This document shows, one piece after another, positions 50,147-58,548 of a stretch of DNA of 64,000 bases. The notes beneath the pieces were generated by a model, which ran no database searches, was not told the DNA's origin, and saw nothing but the letters and a program-made list of their open reading frames with translations. This DNA is from Pseudarthrobacter sp. NIBRBAC000502770 (lineage in GTDB: Bacteria; Actinomycetota; Actinomycetes; Actinomycetales; Micrococcaceae). The number at the start of each line of letters is the position of its first letter. The stretch's first letter is position 1. Made by a program: the position numbers and the translations under genes. The stretch covers positions 4,154,001 through 4,218,000 of the forward strand of contig NZ_CP041198.1 of the NCBI RefSeq assembly GCF_006517815.1, read 5' to 3'.

Positions 50147-51270
50147 ATGAGAGCCATCTGGAAAGGTGCCATCGCGTTCGGGCTGGTCAACGTGCCCGTG
50201 AAGGTCTACAGCGCCACTGAAGATCATGACATCAGTCTGCACCAGGTCCACAACGCCGACGGCGGCAGGATCCGTTACCAGCGCCGGTGCGAGGTCTGCG
50301 GGGAGGTGGTGGACTACTCGGACATCGAGAAGGCGTTCGAGGAGGACGGCCGCACGGTGGTGCTGTCCAAGGACGAGCTCAAGTCCATTCCCGCCGAGAA
50401 CAGCCACGAAATCGAGGTGGTGCAGTTCGTGCCATCCGAGCAGCTCGAACCCATGATGTTCGAGAAGAGCTATTACCTGGAGCCCGATTCCAAGTCGCCC
50501 AAGGCCTACGTGCTGCTCCGGCGGGCCCTGGAGGACACGGACCGGGTGGCCATTGTCCAGTTTGCGCTGCGGGAGAAGACGCGGCTGGGTGCCCTGCGGA
50601 TCAAGGACGATGTGCTGGTGCTGCAGTCCCTGCTCTGGCCGGATGAGGTTCGCCAGGCAAGCTTCCCGTCACTGGAGGCGGACATCAGGATTTCCGCGCA
50701 GGAACGTGACATGTCCGCGGCCCTGGTGGAATCCATGGCTGCCGACTTCGAGCCCGGGTCCTTCACCGACGAGTACCAGGTGCAGCTCCGCCAACTGATC
50801 GAGGCCAAGCTGGAACAGGGCGAATCGCTGGATACGGAGGAGACTTTCGGCGTCGAGGCCGGCGAGGGGGCAAGGGCGAGGTCATCGACCTCATGGAGGC
50901 CCTCAAACGCAGCCTGGACCGAAAGCGCGGCGGTGGCGAGGCCGCCTCGGCTGATGGCGCGTCCGACGACGAGGCGGACGCCGGGGACGAAGAGGCTGGG
51001 CCCGCCAAACCGGCACGCAGGACCTCCGGCACCAAGGCGGCCGCGTCCAGGACGGCGGCCGTGAAAACCGGGACGGACGACGCAAAACCTGCCCGGTCAT
51101 CTGCCAAATCGACCTCCGCTTCCGCCAAGTCCACGGCATCGAAGTCTGTTGCGGCCAAGTCAACGGCGTCCAAGTCCGCCGGAGGGAAATCGACGGGCAC
51201 CAAAACGTCCGGGACGAAGGACGCAGCCAAGCCCGCCGCCAAGACCACCAGGGCCCGCAAGCCGGCGTGA
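50147..51270 (+). CDS. ku: Ku protein, frame break near residue 241
   Basis: The uninterrupted frame runs 50147-51064 (305 residues). The Ku core (about 1-240: MRAIWKGAIAFGLVNVPVKV, MMFEKSYYLEPDSKSPKAY, ALREKTRLGALRI, EYQVQLRQLIEAKLEQGE) is intact. After the run of five G at 50866-50870 the expected GKGEVIDLMEALKRSLDRKR continues in the -1 frame to 51270, ending with an AKST/ASKS-rich basic tail. Adding one G gives an exact 374-residue Ku. A sequencing or assembly error is likely; a real mutation would replace the basic tail by unrelated residues. Binds DNA ends and recruits LigD. Confidence 0.85.
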
Positions 51271-51417
51271 CCGGCTGCGCTGGACGGGGTTGCCTGCCGC
51301 CCGGCAACAGCGCCTTTACAGCAGCCTTCATCGCGTCCACAATGAGTCGCATCACGGCCTCCGCTGTGCCAACAGCGTGCTGTCACCGATGAACCGGACA
51401 CGTAGAGGGGCACGGAC

Positions 51418-52266
51418 ATGAGCCAGCAGACCGATGCAGTGGAGGCGGACCGGGAGCTAAAGAAAAAGCACCGGGCCATGTGGGCGTCGGGGGACTACCC
51501 CGCCCTGGCGGACGAGATGCTCCTGGAACTGGGAGCCGTCCTGGTGGAGGCCTGCGGCATCAGATCGCGCCAACGTGTCCTTGACGTAGCGGCAGGAACC
51601 GGCAACGCGGCCATTCCGGCGGCCATGATGGGCGCCAAAGTGGTGGCCAGCGACCTCACCCCGGAGCTTTTCGAGGCGGGACGGCGGGAAGCGGCCAACC
51701 GGGGCGTCAGCCTGGAGTGGCAGGAAGGGGATGCCGAGGCCCTGCCGTTCGGCGATGCGGAATTCGACGCTGTGATGTCCTGCATCGGCGTCATGTTCGC
51801 GCCGCACCACCAGGCGGCGGCCGACGAGCTGCTCCGGGTGTGCAAGCCGGGAGGGTCCATAGGGCTGCTGTGTTGGACGCCGGAAGGATTCATCGGGCAG
51901 ATGTTCGCCGTCCTGAAGCCGTTCGCTCCGCCGCCCCCGCCGGGCGCGCTTCCGGCCACGCTGTGGGGGAGCGAAGAGCACGTCCGGGAACTGCTGGGCG
52001 GGAGGATTACGGACGTCCGCATCCGTAAGCAGAACCTGGCCGTCAGGAGCTTCCACCAGCCCGGGGACTTCGTCAGGTACTTCAAGTCGCACTACGGACC
52101 CATCATCTCCGTGTACAAGTCGCTCGCCGAGGACCAGGAAAAGGCCAAGGCCCTGGACAAGGCCCTGACCGACCTTGCCGATTCCTTCGGTGATGCTCAC
52201 GGCGATTCCCCGTTCCAGATGGAGTGGGAGTACCTGCTCTTCACGGCAAGAAAGGCTGCAGCATGA
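51418..52266 (+). CDS. Class I SAM-dependent methyltransferase
   Basis: 282 residues. VLDVAAGTGNAAIPAAMMGA (motif I), VVASDLTPELFEAG, EWQEGDAEALPFGDAEFDAV and LLRVCKPGGSIGLLCW show the UbiE/COQ5-like methyltransferase fold. The downstream half, with a helical stretch around FKSHYGPIISVYKS, defines an uncharacterised substrate domain. The stop overlaps the start of an SRPBCC gene (ATGA), so the two proteins are coupled. Confidence 0.9.
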   Translation: MSQQTDAVEADRELKKKHRAMWASGDYPALADEMLLELGAVLVEACGIRSRQRVLDVAAGTGNAAIPAAMMGAKVVASDLTPELFEAGRREAANRGVSLEWQEGDAEALPFGDAEFDAVMSCIGVMFAPHHQAAADELLRVCKPGGSIGLLCWTPEGFIGQMFAVLKPFAPPPPPGALPATLWGSEEHVRELLGGRITDVRIRKQNLAVRSFHQPGDFVRYFKSHYGPIISVYKSLAEDQEKAKALDKALTDLADSFGDAHGDSPFQMEWEYLLFTARKAAA

Positions 52267-52694
52267 GCGAAAACCATGTAGCAACGTCCGTCACCACCAT
52301 CGACGCCGCGCCGGAGCGTGTGTGGGAGGTGATCACCGACCCCGCCGCCGTGAAGGAGTTCATGTTCGGGGCCACCCTGCACACTGACTGGAGGGTTGGC
52401 AGCCCGATCACCTGGGAGGGTGAGTGGGAGGGGAAGCCCTTCCAGGACAAGGGCAGGATCCTGGCGGTCGAGCCGGGCCGGAAACTGGTGTACACCCACT
52501 TCAGCCCGTTGTCCGGCCAGGCGGACCAGCCGGAGAACTACCACACGCTCGAATGGACACTGGAGGACCAGGACCGTGCCACAAAGCTTTCGCTGTCGCA
52601 GGACAACAACCCCAGCGAGGAAGCTGCCGCGCACTCCAAGGGCATGTGGGACAAGCTCGTGGCGGACGTAAAGGCGCTCGCCGAGCGCGGCTGA
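52263..52694 (+). CDS. SRPBCC (START/AHSA1-like) domain protein
   Basis: 143 residues. TSVTTIDAAPERVWEVITDPAAV at the N-terminus and WRVGSPITWEGEWEGKPFQDKG, PLSGQ, the helix at GMWDKLVADVKALAE are typical of the AHSA1/SRPBCC fold, which binds small hydrophobic ligands. ATG 52263 overlaps the methyltransferase stop. Role unknown. Confidence 0.92.
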   Translation: MSENHVATSVTTIDAAPERVWEVITDPAAVKEFMFGATLHTDWRVGSPITWEGEWEGKPFQDKGRILAVEPGRKLVYTHFSPLSGQADQPENYHTLEWTLEDQDRATKLSLSQDNNPSEEAAAHSKGMWDKLVADVKALAERG

Positions 52695-52733
52695 CCCACG
52701 CCGCCCCGCCGGGGTGTTTAAGGCTTAAAGCCA

Positions 52734-52786
52734 AGCGGCCGTCGTCGGACGTTTCCCTTTCGGAGGAAAGCCCGACGGCGGCCGCT
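52734..52786. terminator. Compound hairpin between SRPBCC and ptsH genes
   Basis: Arms 52734-52748 and 52772-52786 pair over 15 bases with one mismatch, and an inner TTTCC/GGAAA stem prolongs it. It lies between convergent genes and can serve both. Confidence 0.85.
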
Positions 52787-52816
52787 CGCGTTGCGCTGCC
52801 TGAGGCAGCATGGCTG

Positions 52817-53095
52817 CTACTCGGCGTCGTGGTCCGTTTCCAGGATCTGCACCAGGCGGTCCAGCGCGTCCTCCGCGCCGGCACCTTCGGCGCGGAGGAC
52901 CACCACGTCGCCGTGCGAGGCGCCCAGGCTCATGAGGGACAGGATGCTGGCAGCATCCATGGCCTCATCGGCCGGCTCGCCTTCACGGGCAATGGTGATG
53001 TCCAGGTCGAATTCTCCGGCTGCCTCGGCAAAGATGGCGGCCGGGCGGGCGTGCAGGCCCACGCGGCTGGCAACGGTTGCGGTGCGTTCTGGCAT
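52817..53095 (-). CDS. ptsH: Phosphocarrier protein HPr
   Basis: 92 residues. The active His is in VGLHARPAAIFAEAA and the regulatory-site Ser in AASILSLMSLGASHGD. Carries phosphate from enzyme I to the sugar-specific EIIA domains. Last gene of the fru cluster, 67 bp after fruA on the same strand, probably co-transcribed. Enzyme I is not in the window. Confidence 0.97.
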   Translation of the reverse strand: MPERTATVASRVGLHARPAAIFAEAAGEFDLDITIAREGEPADEAMDAASILSLMSLGASHGDVVVLRAEGAGAEDALDRLVQILETDHDAE

Positions 53096-53162
53096 TTTTG
53101 CTCCTTTTAGTCTTTCGGCGTGCTGATGGTTCAGCGCCGGGAAGGTATGTGGCTAAACCGGA

Positions 53163-55253
53163 TCAGACGGTTACGGGAACCGGTTCAACCGTATCAACGG
53201 TCTTCTTGACTGCCCAGCGCTTCAGGGCGATGACCGAGAGGGCGGTGATTACCGTACCGACGGCGATCGATACGACGAACATCAGGAAGTTGTCGATGGC
53301 GAAGAAGACGAACAGGCCGCCGTGCGGTGCCTTGGATCCGACGCCGGCAGCCATGGAGATGGCGCCGGTCACCGCGCCGCCCAGCATGCTGGCGGGGATG
53401 ACGCGCAGCGGGTCTGCGGCGGCGAACGGGATGGCGCCTTCGGAGATGAAGGACGCACCCAGCAGCCAGGCTGCCTTGCCGTTCTCCTGCTCCGCCAGGC
53501 TGAAGAGCTTCTTGTTCAGGACAGTGGAAGCCAGCGCCATGGCGAGCGGCGGAACCATGCCCGAAGCCATGACGGCGGCCATGATCTGCCACGGTGCCTG
53601 GTTGTCGATGGTTGCTGCACCGAGGCCGGCGACGGCGAAGGAGTAGGCAACCTTGTTGACGGGACCGCCGAGGTCGAAGCACATCATCAGGCCCAGGATC
53701 ACGCCGAGCGCAATGGCGCCGGCACCGGTCAGGCCGGACAGCCAGGCGTTCAGGCCCTTGGTGATGGCAACGATCGGGCCGCCCAGGATCAGGAACATCA
53801 GGCCGGACGCCACCAGCGATGCCAGCAGCGGGATGATCACCACGGGCATCAGGCCACGCAGCCAGCGGGCTACCTGCAGGCGCCCCACCACGTGGGCGAT
53901 GTAACCGGCGAGCAGGCCGCCGACGATGCCGCCGAGGAAGCCGGCTCCCATGAATCCGGCCACGGCACCGGCGACGAAGCCGGGGGCGATGCCCGGGCGG
54001 TCAGCGATTGCATAGGCGATGTAGCCGGCAAGTGCAGGGACCAGGAACCCGAGTGACAGGGCGCCGATCTTGAACAGCACCGCACCCAGGTAGGCGCCCA
54101 GCGGACCCCACGCGTTGTCCGGGAACTCGGTGGGCAGGTTGAACAGGCTGTTCTGGACCACGATGTTGTCCGCGTACTTGGTGATCAGGTAGCCGCCCAT
54201 GAGGAAGCCGAGGGCGATCAGGAGGCCGCCACCTGCCACGAACGGGATCATGTAGCTGACGCCGGTGAGCAGGGCCTTCTTGAGCTTCTGGCCGATGTGC
54301 TCGCCCTTCTCCTCAGCCTCGTGCTCGGCCTGCTCCTCCGCGCCGAAGTGCGGGACGCGGCGGGCGTGGGGGTTGTCGGCTGCGGCGAGTGCTTCCTGGA
54401 CCATCTTGTCCGGCTCGTCGATGCCGCGCTTCACGGGGGCGTTGATGACGGGCTTGCCGGCGAAGCGTTCCTTTCCGCGTACGTCAACGTCCACGGCGAA
54501 GATCACGGCGTCGGCGGCCGCGATGACGGCGGGGTCCAGTGCCTTGGCGCCGGAGGATCCCTGGGTTTCCACCTGCAGGTCGACGCCCACTTCCTTGGCG
54601 GCTGCCACCAGGGAGTCGGCCGCCATGTAGGTGTGGGCGATGCCGGTGGGGCATGCGGTCACGGCCACGAGGCGCTTGGATCCGCGGCCTGCGGAAGCTG
54701 CCGGGGCACCTGAATGGGCGCTGCCGGCGGCGGCACCAACAGCTGCGCCGGCGCCCACGGGCACTGCGTCAGCCGGGGCAGCTGCAGCGTGCGCGGCAGG
54801 CTTGTCCGCCAGTGCGCCGTCCACGAGCTCCACGATCTCCGCCTCGGAGGACGCGTTGCGGAGGGCCGCGGTGAAGTCCTTCTTGATGAGGGAACGGGCC
54901 AGCTTGGAGAGCAGCTTGAGGTGCTCCTGGTCCGCCCCGTCCGGAGCGGCGATGAAGAACACCAGGTCAGCGGGCCCGTCCTTGGCGCCGAAGTCCACCT
55001 TCGGATTCAGGCGGGCCATGGCCAGGGTGGGTACGGTGACGGCGGCGGAGCGGCAGTGCGGGATGGCGATGCCGCCGGGGATGCCCGTGGCGGTCTTCTG
55101 CTCGCGGGCGAACGCATCGGCGAAGAGGCCTTCGACTTCTGATGCGCGTCCGGTGGCAGCTACCTTGCTTGCCAGATGCCGGATCACCGTCTCGGGGGCG
55201 TTGCCCAGGTTCTGGTCGAGCTCGACCAGGTCCGTGGTGATGAGCTGGGTCAC
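53163..55253 (-). CDS. fruA: PTS fructose transporter, EIIABC
   Basis: 696 residues from GTG 55253 (AAAGGA seven bases upstream). EIIA about 1-150 with His in IPGGIAIPHCRS; a Pro/Ala/Gly-rich linker; EIIB about 210-300 with phosphorylated Cys in VTACPTGIAHTYMAA; EIIC about 330-680 with eight or more membrane segments (SYMIPFVAGGGLLIALGF, AFISEGAIPFAAADP-like ASFISEGAIPFAAADPLRV). Imports fructose as fructose 1-phosphate. It starts two bases after the fruK stop. Confidence 0.96.
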   Translation of the reverse strand: MTQLITTDLVELDQNLGNAPETVIRHLASKVAATGRASEVEGLFADAFAREQKTATGIPGGIAIPHCRSAAVTVPTLAMARLNPKVDFGAKDGPADLVFFIAAPDGADQEHLKLLSKLARSLIKKDFTAALRNASSEAEIVELVDGALADKPAAHAAAAPADAVPVGAGAAVGAAAGSAHSGAPAASAGRGSKRLVAVTACPTGIAHTYMAADSLVAAAKEVGVDLQVETQGSSGAKALDPAVIAAADAVIFAVDVDVRGKERFAGKPVINAPVKRGIDEPDKMVQEALAAADNPHARRVPHFGAEEQAEHEAEEKGEHIGQKLKKALLTGVSYMIPFVAGGGLLIALGFLMGGYLITKYADNIVVQNSLFNLPTEFPDNAWGPLGAYLGAVLFKIGALSLGFLVPALAGYIAYAIADRPGIAPGFVAGAVAGFMGAGFLGGIVGGLLAGYIAHVVGRLQVARWLRGLMPVVIIPLLASLVASGLMFLILGGPIVAITKGLNAWLSGLTGAGAIALGVILGLMMCFDLGGPVNKVAYSFAVAGLGAATIDNQAPWQIMAAVMASGMVPPLAMALASTVLNKKLFSLAEQENGKAAWLLGASFISEGAIPFAAADPLRVIPASMLGGAVTGAISMAAGVGSKAPHGGLFVFFAIDNFLMFVVSIAVGTVITALSVIALKRWAVKKTVDTVEPVPVTV

Positions 55254-55255
55254 TG

Positions 55256-56236
55256 TCAATCCTTTCGAAGGGCCGTGATGGTTACGGCATCCGGGGTGGT
55301 TTGGTTTACTGCCGGAACAGTGGAACCCGGCAGCGAGGCAGCGGCGGCACCGTGGGCCACCGCCTGGCGAAGGCAGTCGGCGGGGGCGGCGCCCCGGCCG
55401 TGGGCAAGCAGGTAGCCGGCAAGCGCGGAGTCGCCCGCGCCTACCGTGCTGACTGCGGCGACCGGCGGATGCGTGGCCAACCACGCGCCGTCGGCCGTGA
55501 CGAGGACAGCTCCCTTGGAACCGAGAGTTGCCAGCACAGCACCCACACCGGAACGTACGACGGCGGCTGCGGCGGCTGCGGCAGCCGTTGGGTCCGCTTC
55601 CAGTTCGTCACCGGATGCCGGGGGGAAGCCGGCAGCTGCGGCCAGCTCAGCCAGTTCCTCGGCGTTGGGCTTCAGGAGGTCCGGCATGCCCTCCGCGCCG
55701 CCGGTGAGGGCGGCAGCGAGGGGCAGTCCGGACGAGTCGACGGCGATGCGGGGGGCGGCGCCGTCGGCGGAGGAGCGCAGGCGGTGGGCTACCGTCGCGT
55801 AGAAGTCTGCAGGGAATCCGGGCGGCAGCGAGCCGGCAAGGACCACCCAGCCGGCACCGCGGGAGCTTTCCACCAGGAGCTTGATGAGGGCTTCCTGCTG
55901 GTTCCCATCCAGCGCAGGGCCGGGCTCGTTGATCTTGGTGGTTACGCCGCCGGGCTCGGTGAGGGCCACGTTGGTGCGCAGCGGCTCGTCGATTGGAAGC
56001 GAAACGAAGGGTACCGCGCTTTCGCGCAGGCCGGCCAGGACGGGGTCGCTGTCCGCGCCGGGGAGGACGGCCAGGGATTCCAGTCCGGAGGCCACCAGGG
56101 CACGGGAGACGTTGACGCCCTTGCCGCCGGACTCCTGCCGCACGGAGACGGCCCGCTGGACCTCGCCGCGTTCAAGCGGGCCGGGGAGGGCTACGGTGCG
56201 GTCAAGGCTGGGGTTGGCCGTGAAGGTGACGATCAT
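55256..56236 (-). CDS. fruK: 1-phosphofructokinase
   Basis: 326 residues, PfkB family. MIVTFTANPSLDRTVALPG, SGGKGVNVSRAL, TKINEPGP, and the C-terminal catalytic loop STVGAGDSALAGYLLA with Asp are typical. Makes fructose 1,6-bisphosphate from the fructose 1-phosphate imported by FruA. ATG overlaps the fruR stop by four bases. Confidence 0.95.
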   Translation of the reverse strand: MIVTFTANPSLDRTVALPGPLERGEVQRAVSVRQESGGKGVNVSRALVASGLESLAVLPGADSDPVLAGLRESAVPFVSLPIDEPLRTNVALTEPGGVTTKINEPGPALDGNQQEALIKLLVESSRGAGWVVLAGSLPPGFPADFYATVAHRLRSSADGAAPRIAVDSSGLPLAAALTGGAEGMPDLLKPNAEELAELAAAAGFPPASGDELEADPTAAAAAAAAVVRSGVGAVLATLGSKGAVLVTADGAWLATHPPVAAVSTVGAGDSALAGYLLAHGRGAAPADCLRQAVAHGAAAASLPGSTVPAVNQTTPDAVTITALRKD

Positions 56237-57039
56237 GCGACCACCACATCAACGCCGGCCTCTTCCAGGGCTGCTGCGAGTTCAGGTCCGGGTTCACTGT
56301 CTGTAATCAAGGTGTCCAGATCTTTCAGGGAGGCGAACTGGACCAGGGTTTCCGTGTCCAGCTTGGAGGAGTCGGCCAGCACCACAATGCGGCGTGCCGA
56401 CTGGACGAAGGCTGCCTTCACGGCGGCTTCTTCAGGATCGGGAGTGCTGACGCCGAAGGTGGCGTGGATGCCGTTGGTCCCGATGAACGCGATATCAGGG
56501 CGGATCCGGGCGGCGGCGTTGACCGTTGCCTGCCCTACGGCCACCTGGGTGAGTCCGCGGACCCGGCCGCCCAGGATCTGCAGGGCAACACCGGGAACGT
56601 TGGAGAGTTTGCTGGCAATGGGTACAGCGTGGGTGATGACCACCAGTTCGTGCCGGGGGCCCGTTCCCTCGGAGGGCTCGACGGCGGCGCGGCGGGCCAG
56701 CAGGTCGGCAAGCACCTCTGTGGTGGTTCCGCCGTCCATCAGGACGCTGGCGGATGAGTTCCGGGGTATGAGGGCGAGTGCTGCCTCGGCGATGCGGACC
56801 TTCTGGTCCGGCCGCTGGATGGCCCGTTCGGTGACGCTTTCTTCCGTGGTGCTGAAGCGGTCCGCCGCGACGGCTCCGCCGTGGACGCGGCGCACCGTGC
56901 CGGCGTTTTCCAGGGCGGCGAGGTCCCTGCGCACCGTTTCGGTGGTGATACGGAAGCGCTCAGCCAGCAGGGTCACGCTGACCCGGCCGCTGCCGGCGAC
57001 AAGCTCGGCAATCTGTTGCTGGCGCTCTTCGGCGAACAC
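56233..57039 (-). CDS. fruR: DeoR-family fructose operon regulator
   Basis: 268 residues from GTG 57039, which follows GGAGGG and begins with FAEERQQQIAELV, the normal DeoR N-terminus. An ATG at 57108 would add 23 atypical residues. HTH: RVSVTLLAERFRITTETVRRD, LAALENAGTVRRVHGG; the C-terminal DeoRC sensor has MDGGTTTEVLADLL and FIGTNGIHATFG. First gene of the operon, probably an autorepressor responding to fructose 1-phosphate. Confidence 0.9.
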   Translation of the reverse strand: MFAEERQQQIAELVAGSGRVSVTLLAERFRITTETVRRDLAALENAGTVRRVHGGAVAADRFSTTEESVTERAIQRPDQKVRIAEAALALIPRNSSASVLMDGGTTTEVLADLLARRAAVEPSEGTGPRHELVVITHAVPIASKLSNVPGVALQILGGRVRGLTQVAVGQATVNAAARIRPDIAFIGTNGIHATFGVSTPDPEEAAVKAAFVQSARRIVVLADSSKLDTETLVQFASLKDLDTLITDSEPGPELAAALEEAGVDVVVA

Positions 57040-57130
57040 GTACCCTCCGTTGCGTAGGTCCTGCTGGGTGCCCGCCTCTTCCGTTCCCGGAGTCGGCGTG
57101 ACTGGCATCACATTGATGTTGAGTTACTTG

Positions 57131-57172
57131 ACTTTATCTTTGGTTCTGTTGGTTTGTCAATGGAAACCAACA
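57131..57172 (-). promoter_or_regulatory. Promoter and operator of the fru operon
   Basis: On the minus strand TTGACA (57160-57155) and TAAAGT (57136-57131) are 18 bases apart. An inverted repeat, TGTTGGTTT (57147-57155) and AAACCAACA (57164-57172) with an eight-base centre, overlaps the -35 box. The start of fruR lies about 90 bp downstream. The A/T-rich sequence stands out from the surrounding DNA. Confidence 0.8.
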
Positions 57173-57209
57173 TGAAACAAGATCCGGTGGAATCTTTGCG
57201 GGGGCATGG

Positions 57210-57249
57210 AAAAGCCGGGTTGGACACGTGGTGGTCCAACCCGGCTTTT
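57210..57249 (-). terminator. Terminator after the DUF6458 gene
   Basis: Perfect 16-base arms at 57210-57225 and 57234-57249 enclose eight bases; each end carries four A or T so the stem can end transcripts from either side. It lies 47 bp after the stop at 57297 and upstream of the fru promoter. Confidence 0.88.
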
Positions 57250-57296
57250 CGGGTTCATCAGTGGTGGCCCGGATCCCGTCCTCCGTGGCGGCGTCG

Positions 57297-57554
57297 TTAG
57301 ATACCGCCGTCCCGGCTTTCGTGGCGGGTGATGCGTTCGCCCGTGTTGGGATCGATGACGGAACGCGATTCGCTGACCCGGCGGCTGCGGCCGGGGGAGG
57401 CAAGGATCAGCGATGCGATCAGTCCGATCACGCCCACGGCCATCAGGATGTATCCCACCAGTTGCTGGTCCACAAAGGGGATCAGTCCGGGGGCTACCGC
57501 CCAGGCAAGGATGGCGCCGAGGGCGATGAGGAAGATTGATGAGCCGATTCTCAT
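57297..57554 (-). CDS. DUF6458 family membrane protein
   Basis: 85 residues. MRIGSSIFLIALGAILAWAV, then a second hydrophobic segment (LVGYILMAVGVIGLIASLIL) and a basic C-terminus with PNTGERITRHESRD. This two-helix layout is the actinobacterial DUF6458 family; its role is unknown. ATG 57554 with AAGGAGCAAG upstream. Confidence 0.82.
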   Translation of the reverse strand: MRIGSSIFLIALGAILAWAVAPGLIPFVDQQLVGYILMAVGVIGLIASLILASPGRSRRVSESRSVIDPNTGERITRHESRDGGI

Positions 57555-57728
57555 GACTTGCTCCTTACGGCCGCGGCCTGCGCGGCGCTGGTAGGGCGAT
57601 ACGGGAGGGTGGTGCGTACACTGCCAAAAGCTAAGCCTGCTGTCCGTCAAGCGTCACGCTACCGTCCGGTCGTTGCGGATTCAATGATCCGGGCGGGGCG
57701 TCGGCTTCCGCGTGGTTAGGCTTGACCA

Positions 57729-58346
57729 GTGGAAACAGTTGTGTGGTCCAGGCCGGAAGGCCAGCGAGCCGGCACTCCCTTGCTGGTGATGATGCACGGT
57801 TACGGCACGGATGAGTCGCGGATGGTGCGCCTGTTCGAATACTTGCCACAGGAGTTCACCTTCGCCGCGCTGCGGGCCCCTATGCCCATCGGTGACCACT
57901 GGGGCTGGTTCCTGCTCGACTACTTCCTGGCAAACGATTTTGCTGATGTCATCTCCGCAGCAACTGCGGTCCGGACCTGGATCAACGGAGTGAGGGACCA
58001 GCACAGCAGCGTCACCCTGATGGGGTATTCGCAGGGCATGGCCATGGCCAGCACGCTCCTGCGGCTGCACCCGGACGACTATAAAGCGGTTGTGGGACTG
58101 TCCGGCTTCGTGCTCAACAACGAGCTCCTGTCCGCGATGCACTCCTTCGACACCAAGCCGCCGTTCTTCTGGGGACGGGACAAGGCGGACCTGGTGATTA
58201 ACGAAGACGCCGTTGCCTACACTGCCGGGTGGCTGGCTGCGAACACCTTGCTGACGGCCCGGACCTACCCGGGCATGGGGCACGCCATGTCCAAGGCCGA
58301 AATGGTGGACGTCAGCGCCTTCCTCCGCCACTACGTGCTGCGCTGA
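57729..58346 (+). CDS. Alpha/beta hydrolase, phospholipase/carboxylesterase family
   Basis: 205 residues. LLVMMHGYGTDESRMVRLFE, the nucleophile Ser in LMGYSQGMAMASTLL and the His in YPGMGHAMSKAEM show the PF02230-type serine esterase. The N-terminus has METVVWSRPE from a GTG at 57729. Cytoplasmic, with no signal. Monocistronic. Confidence 0.88.
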   Translation: METVVWSRPEGQRAGTPLLVMMHGYGTDESRMVRLFEYLPQEFTFAALRAPMPIGDHWGWFLLDYFLANDFADVISAATAVRTWINGVRDQHSSVTLMGYSQGMAMASTLLRLHPDDYKAVVGLSGFVLNNELLSAMHSFDTKPPFFWGRDKADLVINEDAVAYTAGWLAANTLLTARTYPGMGHAMSKAEMVDVSAFLRHYVLR

Positions 58347-58397
58347 CCGTGTGCCTGCCCCACGGGTGGGTACGAAAAAACAGTTGCCAGCGAAATT

Positions 58398-58411
58398 TGC
58401 AAGCGCTTACA
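58398..58411 (+). promoter_or_regulatory. LacI-family-type operator upstream of the phosphoglucomutase/GH65 pair
   Basis: TGCAAGCGCTTACA, 138-151 bp upstream of the ATG at 58549. The identical sequence with the same orientation lies upstream of the secreted alpha-amylase gene (18460-18473). Confidence 0.7.
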
Positions 58412-58548
58412 CTCGTCTACGGCCATGATCGGTCCTGCAGTGGGCGGACAAGGAAGTGATGCTGCGCGCATGAGGCGCAGCAGTACCTTCCCTAAGGCTG
58501 TCCCGGCAGGTCCGGCTGTCCACGAACCGAAAGGACACCGCACTGCCG

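Noticed and set aside
51080..51262. Low-complexity AKST/ASKS stretch as a DNA repeat or mobile element
   Set aside because: It is the normal basic tail of actinobacterial Ku proteins, in the -1 frame, not a separate repeat element.
53163..55484. Longer start for fruA reaching back to 55484
   Set aside because: It would overlap the fruK gene by more than 200 bp; GTG 55253 has a good ribosome site and begins the EIIA domain.
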